Source of the DNA: Diplosphaera chodatii
Lineage: Eukaryota > Chlorophyta > Trebouxiophyceae > Prasiolales > Stichococcaceae
Direction: 5' to 3'
DNA length: 64,000 bases
NCBI GenBank assembly: GCA_032358165.1
Contig: JAALGY010000015.1
Location: 2,046,001 to 2,110,000, forward strand
Shown here: positions 44,715 to 56,280 of the stretch, one piece after another
Position numbering within the stretch: position 1 is the stretch's first letter
Layout of the letters: each line of letters begins with the position of its first letter
The notes under the pieces: generated by a model
Databases searched by the model: none
Told to the model about the DNA's origin: nothing
Seen by the model: the letters and a program-made list of their open reading frames with translations, nothing else
Program-made: the position numbers and the translations under genes

Positions 44715-44740
44715 CGACACTAGGCAGAAAAAGGAATGGA

Positions 44741-44745
44741 TGTAA
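44741..44745 (+). terminator. TGTAA poly(A) signal of PSMA2
   Basis: TGTAA 27 bp after the PSMA2 stop codon, the usual chlorophyte signal and spacing range. Confidence 0.6.
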
Positions 44746-44854
44746 CCTGTCACCATGCATCGGCAGTCAGCAGCTGACCCTTAACCCATCATAGTGTGCA
44801 GATACGCTGTCAGCTCTGCAATCAGGTCCTCCAGGCCAAGGCAGCGACTGCCTA

Positions 44855-47142
44855 TCATAATTCGTCACTCTGCCCCCCTGCGGATCGCTGCTTGCTGAGC
44901 CACTCACTTGCGAGAGCGGCGTGCATCGCAGCACCAGTCTTCAGCGCTGTCTGGTCCAACTTGAACTTGGAGCTGTGCAGCCCATGAACAGACCCTAGCG
45001 TCTCGTTCTTGATGCCAAGGAACAGGAAGGCACTGGGCTTCGACCTGCAGGATGCACTGCCCGTGAGTTGATGCAACCAAGAGGTTGACATATGGTACAT
45101 TCAAGTCATCAGGGTTCCAGTGCAGATGTATGTGAAAGATCTACACCTGGCAATGAAAGAAAAGTCTTCGCCAGCCATCAGCGTAGGTGTGTTGCTATCA
45201 ACACGCTCCTTTCCAAGGAGCCTGCATCGCACCGTTCGCAATTCGTCACAGGTGTAACACTGCATGAAGCTGATTGAGAGAAATCACCTCTGTGATCGGA
45301 ACAATCACCTTGTTGCTACATCTGTAGCAAACTCGTGCGCTGCCTTGTCGTTGCGCACTGCTGGATAGTAGGGGTTACTCTTCGGCAGCCAATCGACTGT
45401 GCCGGTGCAGCCATAGGAGGCAGATTGATGCCTTACCACCTGCATGACCGAGGAGCTGGTTTCTGGAGTCGAGTCTCTACAACTGGCAGCAGTCACTCAA
45501 AATGCCCTCTGGTCTTTGAAGCCAAAGTGCCAGGAGGACATGCTGTGCCGTACCTCTTCGATTCTCTGTCGTAACCTCGCCATCCACTCGTCAGTCAGAG
45601 CCCGTACCGTGCCCGTCATGACTACACTGTCAGGGACGACATTGAACACGTCACCTGCGTTTATCTGCGCAGCAACACAGCAAATAACTTGAGGATGCCC
45701 ATGTCAGGCAGCGCGTGGCACATAACTGGTAGTATTATGTGAAGCTGAGGATGTTGCCTGTGTGATACTGATGACAGTGCTGCCTAGTGGGTCTGTCTCC
45801 CGTGATACAATCGACTGCAGCGCCATCACAATTGCCGCAGCTGCAGATGCAGTTTGAAGGATTGCAGCTTTACCACAGCACTGTCTGCACGATTTACGGG
45901 CATGGATGGGCTGCCTGACCGAGATGAAAACGTCTGGTGCATAGAATCGCCTCCACCAGGACAAAGGCACCTGCTACCACTGGGTCCACAGTGGTGTGTG
46001 GCATTGCAGCATGGCCACCTTTGCCTACGATTGTCACAACAATTGCATGTGCACCCGCCATAATTGCGCCTGCTCTGGTTCCGATCATACCTGCACTGAA
46101 AGCACATGTTCAGAGGTCCTTGATCCAAGCACTGCAGCTCGTCCAACTGCACCCAATCCACTTTGACTTGCCTGACGGGATTTGTGGCATGACGTGAAAG
46201 CCAAATGCTGCTGACACGCCATCTAGGGCTCCTGCAACCGGGCAATGGGTGGTACCCTTTCTTCTGGCTGCTGTGTTGCGATGAAACAGCTATCAGTATT
46301 ACCAGCACATAGTCGCAACAGCGTCATGATCCTACCCTCTTTGACCATGACATCACCACCAGCACCCCCCTCCTCTGCCGGTTGAAACAGGAGCCGCACG
46401 GTGCCCTGCAAAGCAACAGCATCTGGATGGCCATGTCGGCATGTGAGTCGACACTTCCTGCGCTGGCCGGGCACCATCAGCCAAGCTGCACCTTGAGCGA
46501 GCTCTCCGCATCGTGCAAGAGTCGGGCACCGCCTAGCAGCATGGCCATGTGGCCGTCGTGGCCGCACATGTGGCCCCAACCATCGCGCTCACTCCTGCAG
46601 GTTTGAGTCTGAACATCAATGCTGTCTATGGTGCCACAGCAGTCTGCATTGCATATGCAGCTGAATCGTGCAGGCATGAAGCCTTACTTGACAGGTGCAG
46701 AGCCCTCCTCGCGGATTGGCAGCGCATCTATGTCCGATCGAAGCACCACCATTGGCGGCTGCCCGGTGCCAATCTCAGCAATCAGCCCCGTACCTGATGC
46801 TGGACGCCTGCAAGATGAGAGCCTGATGGTCTACGCAACGTCTGATCAACAGTACATCGAGGGCTCAGGTTCAACACAAGTCTCCGCAGGCGCCCGAGAA
46901 GGACACCTATGCTTTACGCCGATGTCGGTGAGGTGCTGCTCGAGGGCAGCATACGTCCTTGGGGTATCAAACATCAGCTCAGGGATCCTGTGCAGCTCTG
47001 TCTGCCGCTCAATAATCCATGGCTCGATCGCAGCTGCAGAGTCGAGCCAGCTGCTCAGCGGTGATGCAGCGGTGCATGCATCATGGCCAAGCAGCGCTAG
47101 TATGAGCGGCAGGACCGGCCTGACGATCCGCCGGCTCATCAT
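44855..47142 (-). CDS. ILR1/IAR3-like M20 amidohydrolase (IAA-amino acid hydrolase family)
   Basis: Plant members cleave amide conjugates of indole-3-acetic or jasmonic acid in the ER; bacterial relatives act on N-acyl amino acids. The start (47142, [19 protein letters not shown]) is a signal peptide or membrane anchor. Then [30 protein letters not shown]-like metal region, [17 protein letters not shown] (the conserved Cys and His metal ligands), [15 protein letters not shown] (catalytic Glu), [19 protein letters not shown] in the dimerisation domain, [18 protein letters not shown], and the C-terminal [16 protein letters not shown] and [16 protein letters not shown]. About nine exons; junctions only partly resolved. 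The active-site residues are kept, so it should be an active hydrolase; the substrate is unknown in algae. Confidence 0.88.
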
Positions 47143-47396
47143 TCCTTGCGTGATTGACAAGTCAACATGACCGTTTGTGGACGACCCCACCCACGTCTGC
47201 GGGGGCTGCACCTCGTTTTGCAGTGGCACGTGCACTCATGCAGGCTGTCAGCAAGATGCAAACATGGACTTGCAACTCGGACAGAACAACAATTTCCTAC
47301 AAGTGTCACAGTGCACCAACCGTACAGTGATCTTGCGCTTCGATCTGGCGATCGACCAGGACTTTGCCATGATGTGATTTATGACAGGCATCTCAC

Positions 47397-50300
47397 ATGT
47401 CCGGCGTTGCGGGTTCCAACTTGCCGGACCTGCGGTTCGGTCCTGTGCCACTGAGCATCATCAGGTACACATCAGCTGCTGCTTGCCTGCTATCTGGTCT
47501 CGAGTGTAAATTTGGCATCTACAGGCATGTGCACCGCTGCAGGAGTGAGGCGCGGCGCCACATCCTTGCTGCTATCGACTCGGTGAATAACCGAGCGCAT
47601 CTCATTGCCCTCAGCCTGTCCATCACATTAGATGTATTCGCCAACGTCCAATGGCAGCAGGATGTATCTTCTACCATTCATCTGCAGAGGCGTGGCAAGA
47701 AGCTCCTGGTGCTGGACCCCAAGATCAGCGCCTACCTGGGGTTTTTGACAGAAATCGCACTGCTGCGGGAACACGGCGTCGAGAGGTGGTGCTGCGCCAA
47801 AGTTCCTGCCAGTGCACGACATGCTTGATCAGGCGATCAGGCCCTAAATCGCCCGTGCTGCTTGCAGGTTGTTGCATCTGGAACGCGGAAGCCTCGGGGA
47901 GGTGGGCGTGCGGAGCGTGGTATACTTTGTGCGCGCCAGCATCCCCAACGCTCAGATCATTGCAGACCAGGTCAAGGAGCTGAACAGGTGGGCGTCTTCA
48001 CTGCCGGTGCTGGGAACATACTCGACATCAAGAGCACTGCTGCAACTGTTGCAGCACTGTCAAGACTGCTAGTCACGATGAGAGCCATGCTGGGACCCTG
48101 CTGCAGCTACCCTGCTGTCCTGCTGCAGGGCAGAGGCACGGCACGATGTGTCTGTCTTCTTCATCCCAGATCGCAGCATCCTGTGCGAGCGGCTGCTGAA
48201 GCAGGTCAGATCCAACTGATGACTTATGTAACAGTTGATTGCCGCTGCCAATGATGCAACAGCCATCCACTAAGGAGTTCCTTTCACATGATCATCCTCT
48301 CGAATCCCATCGGATGTGTTAAAGTGACTTTATGGTGCCGCAACAGGAGGGAGTGTATGGAGACATCGTCATCGGTGACATTCCAGTCGATTGGGTGCCA
48401 TACGACAACGACGTCCTCTCACTCGAGCGGGAGTATGTGTTCAGGGTATGAAGCTCTGTGGTTCACCGTGTGCCTGCCCGGGACTGGCGCACGCGGCTTG
48501 TCGCCTGTGCGTCTCTTACGCGTGTAGATGTGCACAAGCACATACGATCTTGGGGCTGCAACATGTGCAGGAGCAGGTGTGCGAGGACAACTACAGCTCG
48601 CTGTACCGCATTGCCCAGGCGCTGACTCAGCTGCAGGCCACATATGGAACTGCACGAGAGGTGAAGGGCGTGGGCACCGCTGCCCTGCAGCTACAGCGCA
48701 TGCTGACCAGGTGCTGCAATGCACAGTCGCCAGAGCCATACTAATCGACAGCTGAATGTACTTGCAGCAAGACTGAATTGTAGGCATGCAATTGTCTGCC
48801 GTTGCTGGCTTACATGATCCATTGGACCCTCAGAGAATCCAGGGAGTGTCGACTCAGCTGGCACTGCCCGCACAGCTGACGTTGTCGGGGCGGGGTGCAG
48901 CAGCACTCGCACTGATTTTGCTGCTGCTACCTGCTGTCGTCAGTGTCAGCTGCCATGCATGCCCAGGCTCCGGGAGGAGCAGGCGGGGTCGCCAGCGCAG
49001 CAGAGAGCACCGGCGCGAGGCATCGACACCCTGATCCTGCTTGACCGGGCAGTGGATGTCATCACGCCCTGCTGCACGCAGCTGACCTACGAGGGGCTCA
49101 TGGACGAGGTGTTTGGCATCGTCAACGGCGCGGTGCAGCTGGAGCCAGGTGGGTGCCGTGTGTCGTAGTGGCTGCTGTTTCACGGTTCTGCCTGGATGGA
49201 GCCCTCCGCTCCAGCAGCATCGCAGCATCGCAGCGTCCCCCGCATGCCCTGTTGTCCTTGTTGACTGAATGGTGTGGCTCAGTTGTATCATGGCCCTGTC
49301 GATTGCAGGCAGCAAGCAGAAGATGGTGCTCAACTCCAGCGACAAGCTGTTTGCTGAGTTGCGCGACATGGACTTCCCAACAGCCGCCGCACGCGTCAAC
49401 CGGGATCTGAAGCGCCTGAAGGATGGCTACGATCGCAGCAAGGCAAGTCCTGAAACCGTATATCTACTGACGTCGGTCCAGGGTTGCCATGTATCTGCCT
49501 TTATGGGGTTGTAGGACAGGATCGTCATTTGCAAATCAGAGCAGCATGAGCATAGGCAAGCCATGTGTACCTGTGTCTGCAGGACAAGAGCGCATCAGTG
49601 TCACAGATTAAAGACTTTACTGGCGAGCTGAAGGCACATTATGCACTTCTTGAAAAGCACGCGCTCGTTGTGGAGCTCATAACGAAGTGCAGCCCAGGTT
49701 TGGGCATTCAGAGCCGCATGCGTGCCGAGCAGCTGCTGCTGGACAGCTTCGGCCTGGACTCCGTCTGCGAGACGATTGAGGTGGACATCAGTCCACAGCA
49801 TCACAAGTCCACGCGAACGATGCTGTGTACATGGCGGCATGAGCTTGCAGCTCTCCCAATCTGGCGAGCTCGTGCCTGGAACATCTGGGCGTGGTGCCTG
49901 CACCAACTGTCCTGTCATGCAGGAGTGCACAATGCCTGTATCTTCGGCATGGGATGCTGCGCCATAGGATATGCCTCAAGGGCCAACTCCATGTGCTGAA
50001 CCATGCAGGAGCTCATTGCGGACCAGGCACCACTGCAAGCCGTGCTGCGCCTCATGGTGCTGATCACGCTGACGGCCGGCGGCATCCCAAAGAAGTTCTT
50101 TGACCCATTGCGGCGGGAGGTGCTGCACACGTATGGCCACGAAAATGTTTTGACACTCAGCCGCCTGCAAGAAGCAGGTGTGTCTGATGGACCAACACTG
50201 TTGTGCACTAGTAACAGTTGCATGGCAACCATATCTGCATGTAAGAGTAGCCCTGTCGGCAGTGGCCCATCCCCGCCAACCAAGCCAAATGGATGCAGGC

Positions 50301-51166
50301 CTGCTGCGGCGGCAGGAGGGCTCACGCAGCAACTTCTCAGCCCTCAGGTAAGTCTGCTGTTTGTCACATGACAGCTATGCACTGAGCTCCCATTGTTAGC
50401 TGTCTCCTGTGGCAAGCGAGCATAAACCGGTTTGCACAAGTATCGACTCGCGTGCTGTGACTTATCATTATGACATCATACAGGCGTGCGTTGCAGCTGC
50501 TGGTGGACAGTGATGCCAACGCGCCTCCTGACGATATTGCCTATACATACTCGGGATATGCTCCTATATCAGTGCGGCTTGTGGAGCATGCTACCAAGGC
50601 TAGCTGCAGCTGGACTCAGGTGCATTGAGCGTTGCGTTGCTTGATACACTGCAGCCGATTGCAAAACCCATACAAAATGAGACTTGTTGGTTGCTGCAGA
50701 ATACGGGCACCATGGCTCTCACTGATCTATACTGTGTTATGACAAAAATTTCTCACAGATTGAAGATGCGCTGAAGTTGTTGCCGGGTCCGCACTTCGAG
50801 CATTTACAGCAGGATGCCAACATGGCATCAGCACGGCCACCTGGTCGGTGCTGCTCGTGTTGCACGCAACAACTGTGCCTCATGCAGCTGCTTGCCACGG
50901 CTGTGCTCACACAGCTGCATAGCATACGATGACACAGTCCATATGTATGATGTGTAGGCAGCAGCCAGCGGCGGCTGGTGGTTGTCATGTTCATCGGCGG
51001 CGTCACATTTGCAGAGGTGGCTGCGCTGCGGTGGCTGAGCCGGCGGCCAGACACCAACTCAGACTTTCTAGTCTGCACTACCAAGCTCATCAGTGGCAGC
51101 TCGCTGCTGAGCTCATGTGTGGATGACTCTGTGCTGGCAAGCATGGCCCAGGCCAACGTCGTCTAG
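47397..51166 (+). CDS. VPS33: VPS33, Sec1/Munc18 protein of HOPS/CORVET
   Basis: VPS33 is the SM subunit that templates SNARE assembly at the vacuole/lysosome. Exon 1 47397-47464 (MSGVAGSNLPDLRFGPVPL), then 47525-47582, 47688-47785 (RRGKKLLVLDPKISAYLGF) and 47868-47987 (RSVVYFVRASIPNAQ) join in frame. Later exons carry VFFIPDRSILCERLL, DIVIGDIPVDWVPYDNDVL, EQVCEDNYSSLYRIAQAL, GIDTLILLDRAVDVITPCC near 49020, YEGLMDEVFGI, MVLNSSDKLFAELRDMDF near 49325, SQIKDFTGELKAHYALLEK, LVVELITKCSPG, LRLMVLITLTAGGIPKKF near 50050, and a last exon RRLVVVMFIGGVTFAEVAA ending at 51166. About 15 exons. The order follows the family fully; a few middle junctions were not fixed. Its 5' end is divergent from the ILR1-like gene. 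Confidence 0.9.
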
Positions 51167-51288
51167 ATCACATCCTCAGCAGGACTAGCTTGTACCGGTA
51201 GATATCTCAGATTTTTCAGCAAACCATCCGTTGCCTCTGTACCATATGTCAATCAGAGTGACCGAGTCGTTGCAAGCACACGACCTCA

Positions 51289-51293
51289 TTACA
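51289..51293 (-). terminator. TGTAA poly(A) signal of ELOF1
   Basis: TTACA on the plus strand is TGTAA on the minus strand, 96 bp beyond the ELOF1 stop. Placement is reasonable; use is inferred. Confidence 0.4.
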
Positions 51294-51388
51294 CGGCGCA
51301 CTGATGATTGTACACGCGTGTCCACCCCGACCCCTGACCCCAGGTTCTATCTACCTACAACTGTGCAAAAGCATCAATTGATTGTGCG

Positions 51389-51722
51389 TCATGAGTTCTC
51401 AGCCTCACAGGCGTCAATCCAGTCACTGTAGACATCTATGGGCTCGCTCAGCTTTGTGATCGGTGTCGTATAGCTGCTCTGCGACCATACAGATCAGCAC
51501 ATTAGTCTCATGGAAAGCTGCATACAATGACCATGCAGGTGCATCCGAGGGGAACATTGCCGCACCTGGCAGGCGTTGCACGAAACTGTGCCGATATCGC
51601 GAGCCCTGTCGAACTGGCAGGAGACGCTGTTGTCGGTGTTGCAAAAAAGGGCACGCAAACTGGGTCGCAAGTTTGGGCTTCTGCTTCTTTGGAGGGGGCT
51701 TGCTGCTCTTCCGCTTGCCCAT
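51389..51722 (-). CDS. ELOF1: ELOF1, transcription elongation factor 1, with a +1 frameshift
   Basis: ELOF1/Elf1 is a small zinc-ribbon factor of elongating RNA polymerase II and of transcription-coupled repair. Exon 1 (51722-51566) starts [17 protein letters not shown] and reaches QFACPF; the next family residues ([18 protein letters not shown], then VSCNACQ) are present but one base out of frame. A run of six T (51643-51648) has one base too many; exon 1 is 157 nt, which is 52 codons plus one. Exon 2 (51478-51389) continues [19 protein letters not shown] and ends ACEAENS. Both zinc Cys pairs exist once the shift is allowed for; the protein would be 81 aa. Because the rest is perfectly conserved, a sequencing indel is the most likely cause, a true mutation or frameshifting less so. 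Confidence 0.85.
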
Positions 51723-52679
51723 CTGCCGGGCCTTGCCGTGGCACCAGGCGCCAACCTGTTGCAGTGAAGCACAGCATTGCAGTTGCAAACATGATAGGGA
51801 GTGTCGTCTGTCCTCTTCCGCCTTGTCGACGAACGTGAAAGTGCGTTCTGCAGTCATTGCCACATTCCGACATGTATGCAATATTGCCACTGTGCTGCAG
51901 CAGCACGCACCCCTGTCCCCGACGATACAGCTGCCACGTGCTGGATCTAAGCTTGGCCTCGCACGTGAGGACTTGTGTTGTATCAACTGCAGGTGGACTT
52001 GTGCTGTGGCACCCCAACAACAGCAGCCATTGAAACTGCGCTGCCAAGCTTCAATTGAAGTGACAAGACTCAATGTCAAATCACATACCTATGGATTCAA
52101 AACCGTCAGACACAAGCACGAGATCAGGATCCTCGTCAATCAGCAAGCTATGCAACTCTCTGAACCAAATGGTCAGCTGCCTCTGAACAAAGCAATGTGA
52201 TCTGCTGGTATGGCAAATATCAAGGGCCCAACGGGGCCGTGTCAGCGACGTGACTTGCAGCCCAAAAGCATTGCCTAAGCATTGATGGAAGCTTGAACAC
52301 TGGCAAGATCCTTCCTCCTCCTTCTGAGAGCTAACTCTTGTGGCACGTCCCCCGCTGAGTCAACAGGGGTCCTATTCCCCTTGAACAGGGTAAGGGGCTA
52401 AGGGCGCGTGCCGCCGGCGGCCGCAATCAGCATAAGTCATTCCTGCTTACATTGTAGTCCAAGGTGCCACGATCTACGCAGCGTGGCTGCTGATTGGCTT
52501 TGAAACGTCGAGCCGTGAATCAGTTTGCAACAGGGATTGCAGGCCCCTTGGCAGCTGCCGCGAATCGTCGCAGACTGTTGGGCAGCTGCTGAGCTTCTGT
52601 GTGGAGTTCGATAGAAGCCTCGCACAAAGCGCACCTCCGTGTAGTCTGCCAGCAAGGCCGCATTGCCAAGCGGCGGGCT
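51723..52679. other. Divergent interval, ELOF1 / AFG1
   Basis: 957 bp between the two start codons, holding both promoters. Long ORFs on both strands overlap ELOF1 itself and are shadows. A G/C-rich patch with inverted short motifs (CCCCTTGAACAGGG near 52377) occurs; no gene recognised. Confidence 0.35.
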
Positions 52680-55600
52680 ATGCGTCAATGGCGGACCTCG
52701 CTCAATGCATTGAAAGTGGCCCGCTTCGCACATCAGGCAGCGGAGACTGTAAATCCAGGTTGGATTGGCTAAGCTCTGGTGTCAAGCATTTTGTGCCCTT
52801 TCTTTGCACATGCCGCCTGTCTGCATCGCCCTATGCTGATGACGCTGACACTCCTGATACTTTGGGTTGTAGGTGCTCTCGCACTCAGTCCAGCCACCCA
52901 GTTGTCGAGCGGCAACAACACAGCGGCGCCGCCTCTGCAGCAAGCAGCCCACTGCGCAGCATGGCAGGCATTCAACCGAGGGTTTGCTGCCCAGCCGCAG
53001 CCCGATTCAGGTGAGGGGCCACTGGTGCAGAGGTAGGCAAGCAAACACACAGAAGTACAGCGCCAGATGCTGTGCGTGCATACGAGATGAGACTAGGCAT
53101 CCGCAATGATGACACCAAACCCATACAATTGCTGTTCAAACCTATCTCTTCGTGAGGACCTGAATATTTGCCCTGAGCGGAGCCACACACATTCGTGGCA
53201 TGCTCCAGCCCTCATGCTAGTATGTTAGCCTGTATGAACGACAGCTCCTGTGACCCTGCTGCAGGGGAAGAGGAAGCCGACAGCAGCAGCAATGCCAAGG
53301 ACACCTTTCTTGCTGACACAGCTGATGTGAAGGAGGGGCCCCTGGCACTGTACAGAAAGCAGCGGGAGGAGGGTCTTTACCGCAAGGTGCCCCCCTGTGC
53401 TAGGCTGTCAAATTGCACGCCCATGATGTTGGGCGTGGCAACATTGCAGCAGATGCACCCTGCATTTGACTGGTGAGCTGCTACCTGCCTGTCAACATGG
53501 TGAACCCATCTGTTTACGTGATGCAATGCAGGACCCGGGACAGGAACGGACAGTACAGATGCTGCAGCGGCTGTACACCGACTTGCGGGCGGCGCACCCG
53601 CCGAAGCGGCGGCCCAGCGGCCTCACGGTTGTTGACAACTACGAGGCAGATTCGTCAAAACGAGGCGGCGGCAATGGCGGCTGGTGCGCTTTTTAAGAGT
53701 TGCCTACTCCCTCCAAAGTACGACGACACCTGCTGAGATCAATGATTCTCAGATGATTCTGTGAATGGCTGAGGGCATGTCCTGTGCTGCAGTTATGGTG
53801 CTGTTGCTGGCCAACTGTTGCACGGTGTCTGAGCACGTTACTTTCCTGCAACTCCTGTATGTTGCTGCAGGTGGTCCAGCTTCATGGGCAGTGACGATGC
53901 AAAGCCTGCGAATCGGCGCACGGCGCCGCAGGGGCTGTACATGTATGGTGGTGTTGGTGTTGGCAAAACAATGCTGATGGACCTGCTGGTCACAGCAGCG
54001 CCGCCTGAGTTCAAGGTGCAACAAGGGTTTTAACCTGAGTCCTGCTGGTTATCAACACCTGCACTGCTATGAGCCACCCCAGTGTGCGTCAGGTGCACCA
54101 CCTTTTGGCAATGGCAGCACTTTATGATGACCTGCTGTACTGCAGCTGAGGCGGACGCACTTCCATGACTTCATGCTGGACGTGCATTCGCGGCTGCAGA
54201 AGCATCGCACTGACAGCGACGCCCTGCACATGGTGTGTTGCACTGCTTCCCGTGCATTGCGTACTGAGCCAAGCCTCTTGACATTGGGCCTGTCGTGCCA
54301 CCAGTTGTTGCGGGTACAGCGTCCTGCTCTTGCCTGACGCCGCTGGCCACTGGTCTGCAGGTGGCGGATGAGCTGGCAGATGAGATGAACGTGCTGGCGC
54401 TTGATGAATTCTTTGTCACAGATGTTGCGGACGCAGTAATCCTGAACCGGCTCTTCAGGTGTCAAGCATGTACTTACTGGCACCACATTGATTTTCTCAC
54501 TTTCATCGATGTGTTGCACCTTGTTGCATCCCTACCAGGCTGGAAACATGTTGAGGCTCATCCGTGTGCTCGTGCATTGACTTTGTGCTGTATACGCATG
54601 CCGTGCAGCCGTCTCTGGGAGCTGGGAGTCGTACTCGTGTCCACTTCTAATCGGGCGCCTGATGCGTTGTATGAGGGCGGCCTGCAGCGTGTCCTGTTCT
54701 TGCCCTTCATTGACCGCCTAAAGGTGACAAGTCATGCAGATTGCCTGCAGTGCCTCAGCAGTTTCTGCAGTGCCGCGAGAGCCACAGCACCTACCGGGCA
54801 CTACTCAAGAAAGAGGGCGAAATTGTCAGGCTTGGTGCAGGAGTATTGTGTGTGCCATGACATGGCATCGCCTACTGACTACCGTAAGCTGGCGCACCCG
54901 CGCCTTGGCATGTACTTCACAGGCAAGGGCAAATTTAGTTTACAAACCCTGCATGGTGCCAGGAATGCGCTTTACAAACCCTGCATGGTGCCAAGAATGC
55001 GCTTTTGCCACACTCTTTATGTTTGCTCCAATGCAGCAGACCAGATCCTTCTGCGGGTCGTTTGCATGCTGCCATCATCTACCGGATGCATCTCCTCACT
55101 CCCAAGTTGCAGGGCCCGCCTCAGGCTTGTGTCACCGTGGCTGCAGGCAGCGATCGGGATGAGGCGTTGGTGGAGTCGTTCCACGAGCTGACCAACCATC
55201 AGCCTGTGGCGCCCACCACCATCCCCGTCCAGATGGGCCGCAAGCTGCAGATAGACAAAGCAGGTGCATCTATGAAGCTTGCCGACCTGCTTTCAATTCA
55301 AATGGCAATCAGCAACTCGCAGCAATTAAGCCGACGTGCTGGGCCTCTTGCCTGGTCAGGACGTGTGCAAATGCTCGCGTACAGTGACGGTGCCCTGTCT
55401 GGTCGATGGACACCTATGTCCTGAGGCCCTGATGTGCACCAACACCTCATGATGCTTCGACTTTCGATGCAGTTCCAGGCAGGCAAACCATCAACAGCTC
55501 ATGTTTCATGTCAACCAGGCGGGTGCATCTGCATGTTGTCCTTCGACGAGCTGTGCGGTAAGCCGCTGGCGGCGGCAGACTACGTTGCACTCGCTGGCCG

Positions 55601-56280
55601 CTTCCACTCCGTAGCCATCAGCGGTGTGCCGCGTGTGACGGCCGCCAATCGACCAGCGGCCTACCGCTTCATGATCCTCATCGACGTGCTGTATGAGCAG
55701 CGGTGAGTACCTCTGTCTGGAGTGTTTGTGCACTTGGCACTCTTGACGGGGAGCACTCGGGGTCCCAGGGCTCAGCCGCCTTGTGTACGGCTGCCTGTGC
55801 TCGTCTTGACTTGGCAAACACTCTGCAGGATTCGGGTGTTCATGTCGGCAGAGGCGGAGCCCTTCGAGCTGTTTGAGAAGGTGCTACCGCATGACGAGGC
55901 GAAGGACCGCACTGAGGACGACCTGGTGAGTAGGTGCACGTGGATGTCCACGTTGCATGCAACCCCCGTCTCTGCTTCACAGCATCGAGGCAAACTGTGA
56001 GATGTCTGGAACATCTTCATGTGCAAGGCGTGCTGGGCCAGCAACATTCCAGTCATGCCGATGCCTGATGGCTTTGCAGGTGGTCGACGACAACCTGGGC
56101 TTCACGAAAGACCGCACCATCTCGCGCCTCATCGATATGCAGAGTCGCGAGTACCTTGCCCAGCATGCTGAGAAGCACGCGCCTGAGCTGCTGCTGGCGC
56201 TGCACGACCGCAAAGGCAACCGACGCAGCAAGTCTGCCAGCCGGCATGAGCGTGCAGGCCTGCGATCGTCTGTTCATTAA
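52680..56280 (+). CDS. AFG1: AFG1/LACE1-type mitochondrial AAA+ ATPase
   Basis: AFG1 helps degrade or assemble respiratory-chain proteins in mitochondria; ZapE is the bacterial relative. Exon 1 (52680-52758) encodes MRQWRTSLNALKVARFAHQ, an amphipathic Arg/Lys leader fitting a mitochondrial presequence; exon 2 is 52873-53010 in frame. Then GPLALYRKQREEGLYRK, Walker A GLYMYGGVGVGKTMLMDL near 53930, LRRTHFHDFMLDVHSRLQK, Walker B NVLALDEFFVTDVADA near 54395, the sensor region LVSTSNRAPDALYEGGLQR, FLPFIDRLK, PTDYRKLAHPRLGMYFTG, VPVQMGRKL-like region, ISGVPRVTAANRPAAYRF, MILIDVLYEQR and SAEAEPFELFEKV, ending at 56280 after DRTISRLIDMQSREYL. All ATPase motifs are intact. About 13 exons; some junctions unresolved. 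Confidence 0.92.
54939..55002 (+). repeat. 32-bp unit, two tandem copies, in an AFG1 intron
   Basis: 54939-54970 and 54971-55002 differ by one base. They start TTTACAAACCCTGCATGG. A recent local duplication inside an intron. Confidence 0.85.

Noticed and set aside
51463..52200. 245-codon plus-strand ORF, Cys/Ser rich
   Set aside because: Antisense to ELOF1 and its promoter; ELOF1 is recognisable over its whole length.
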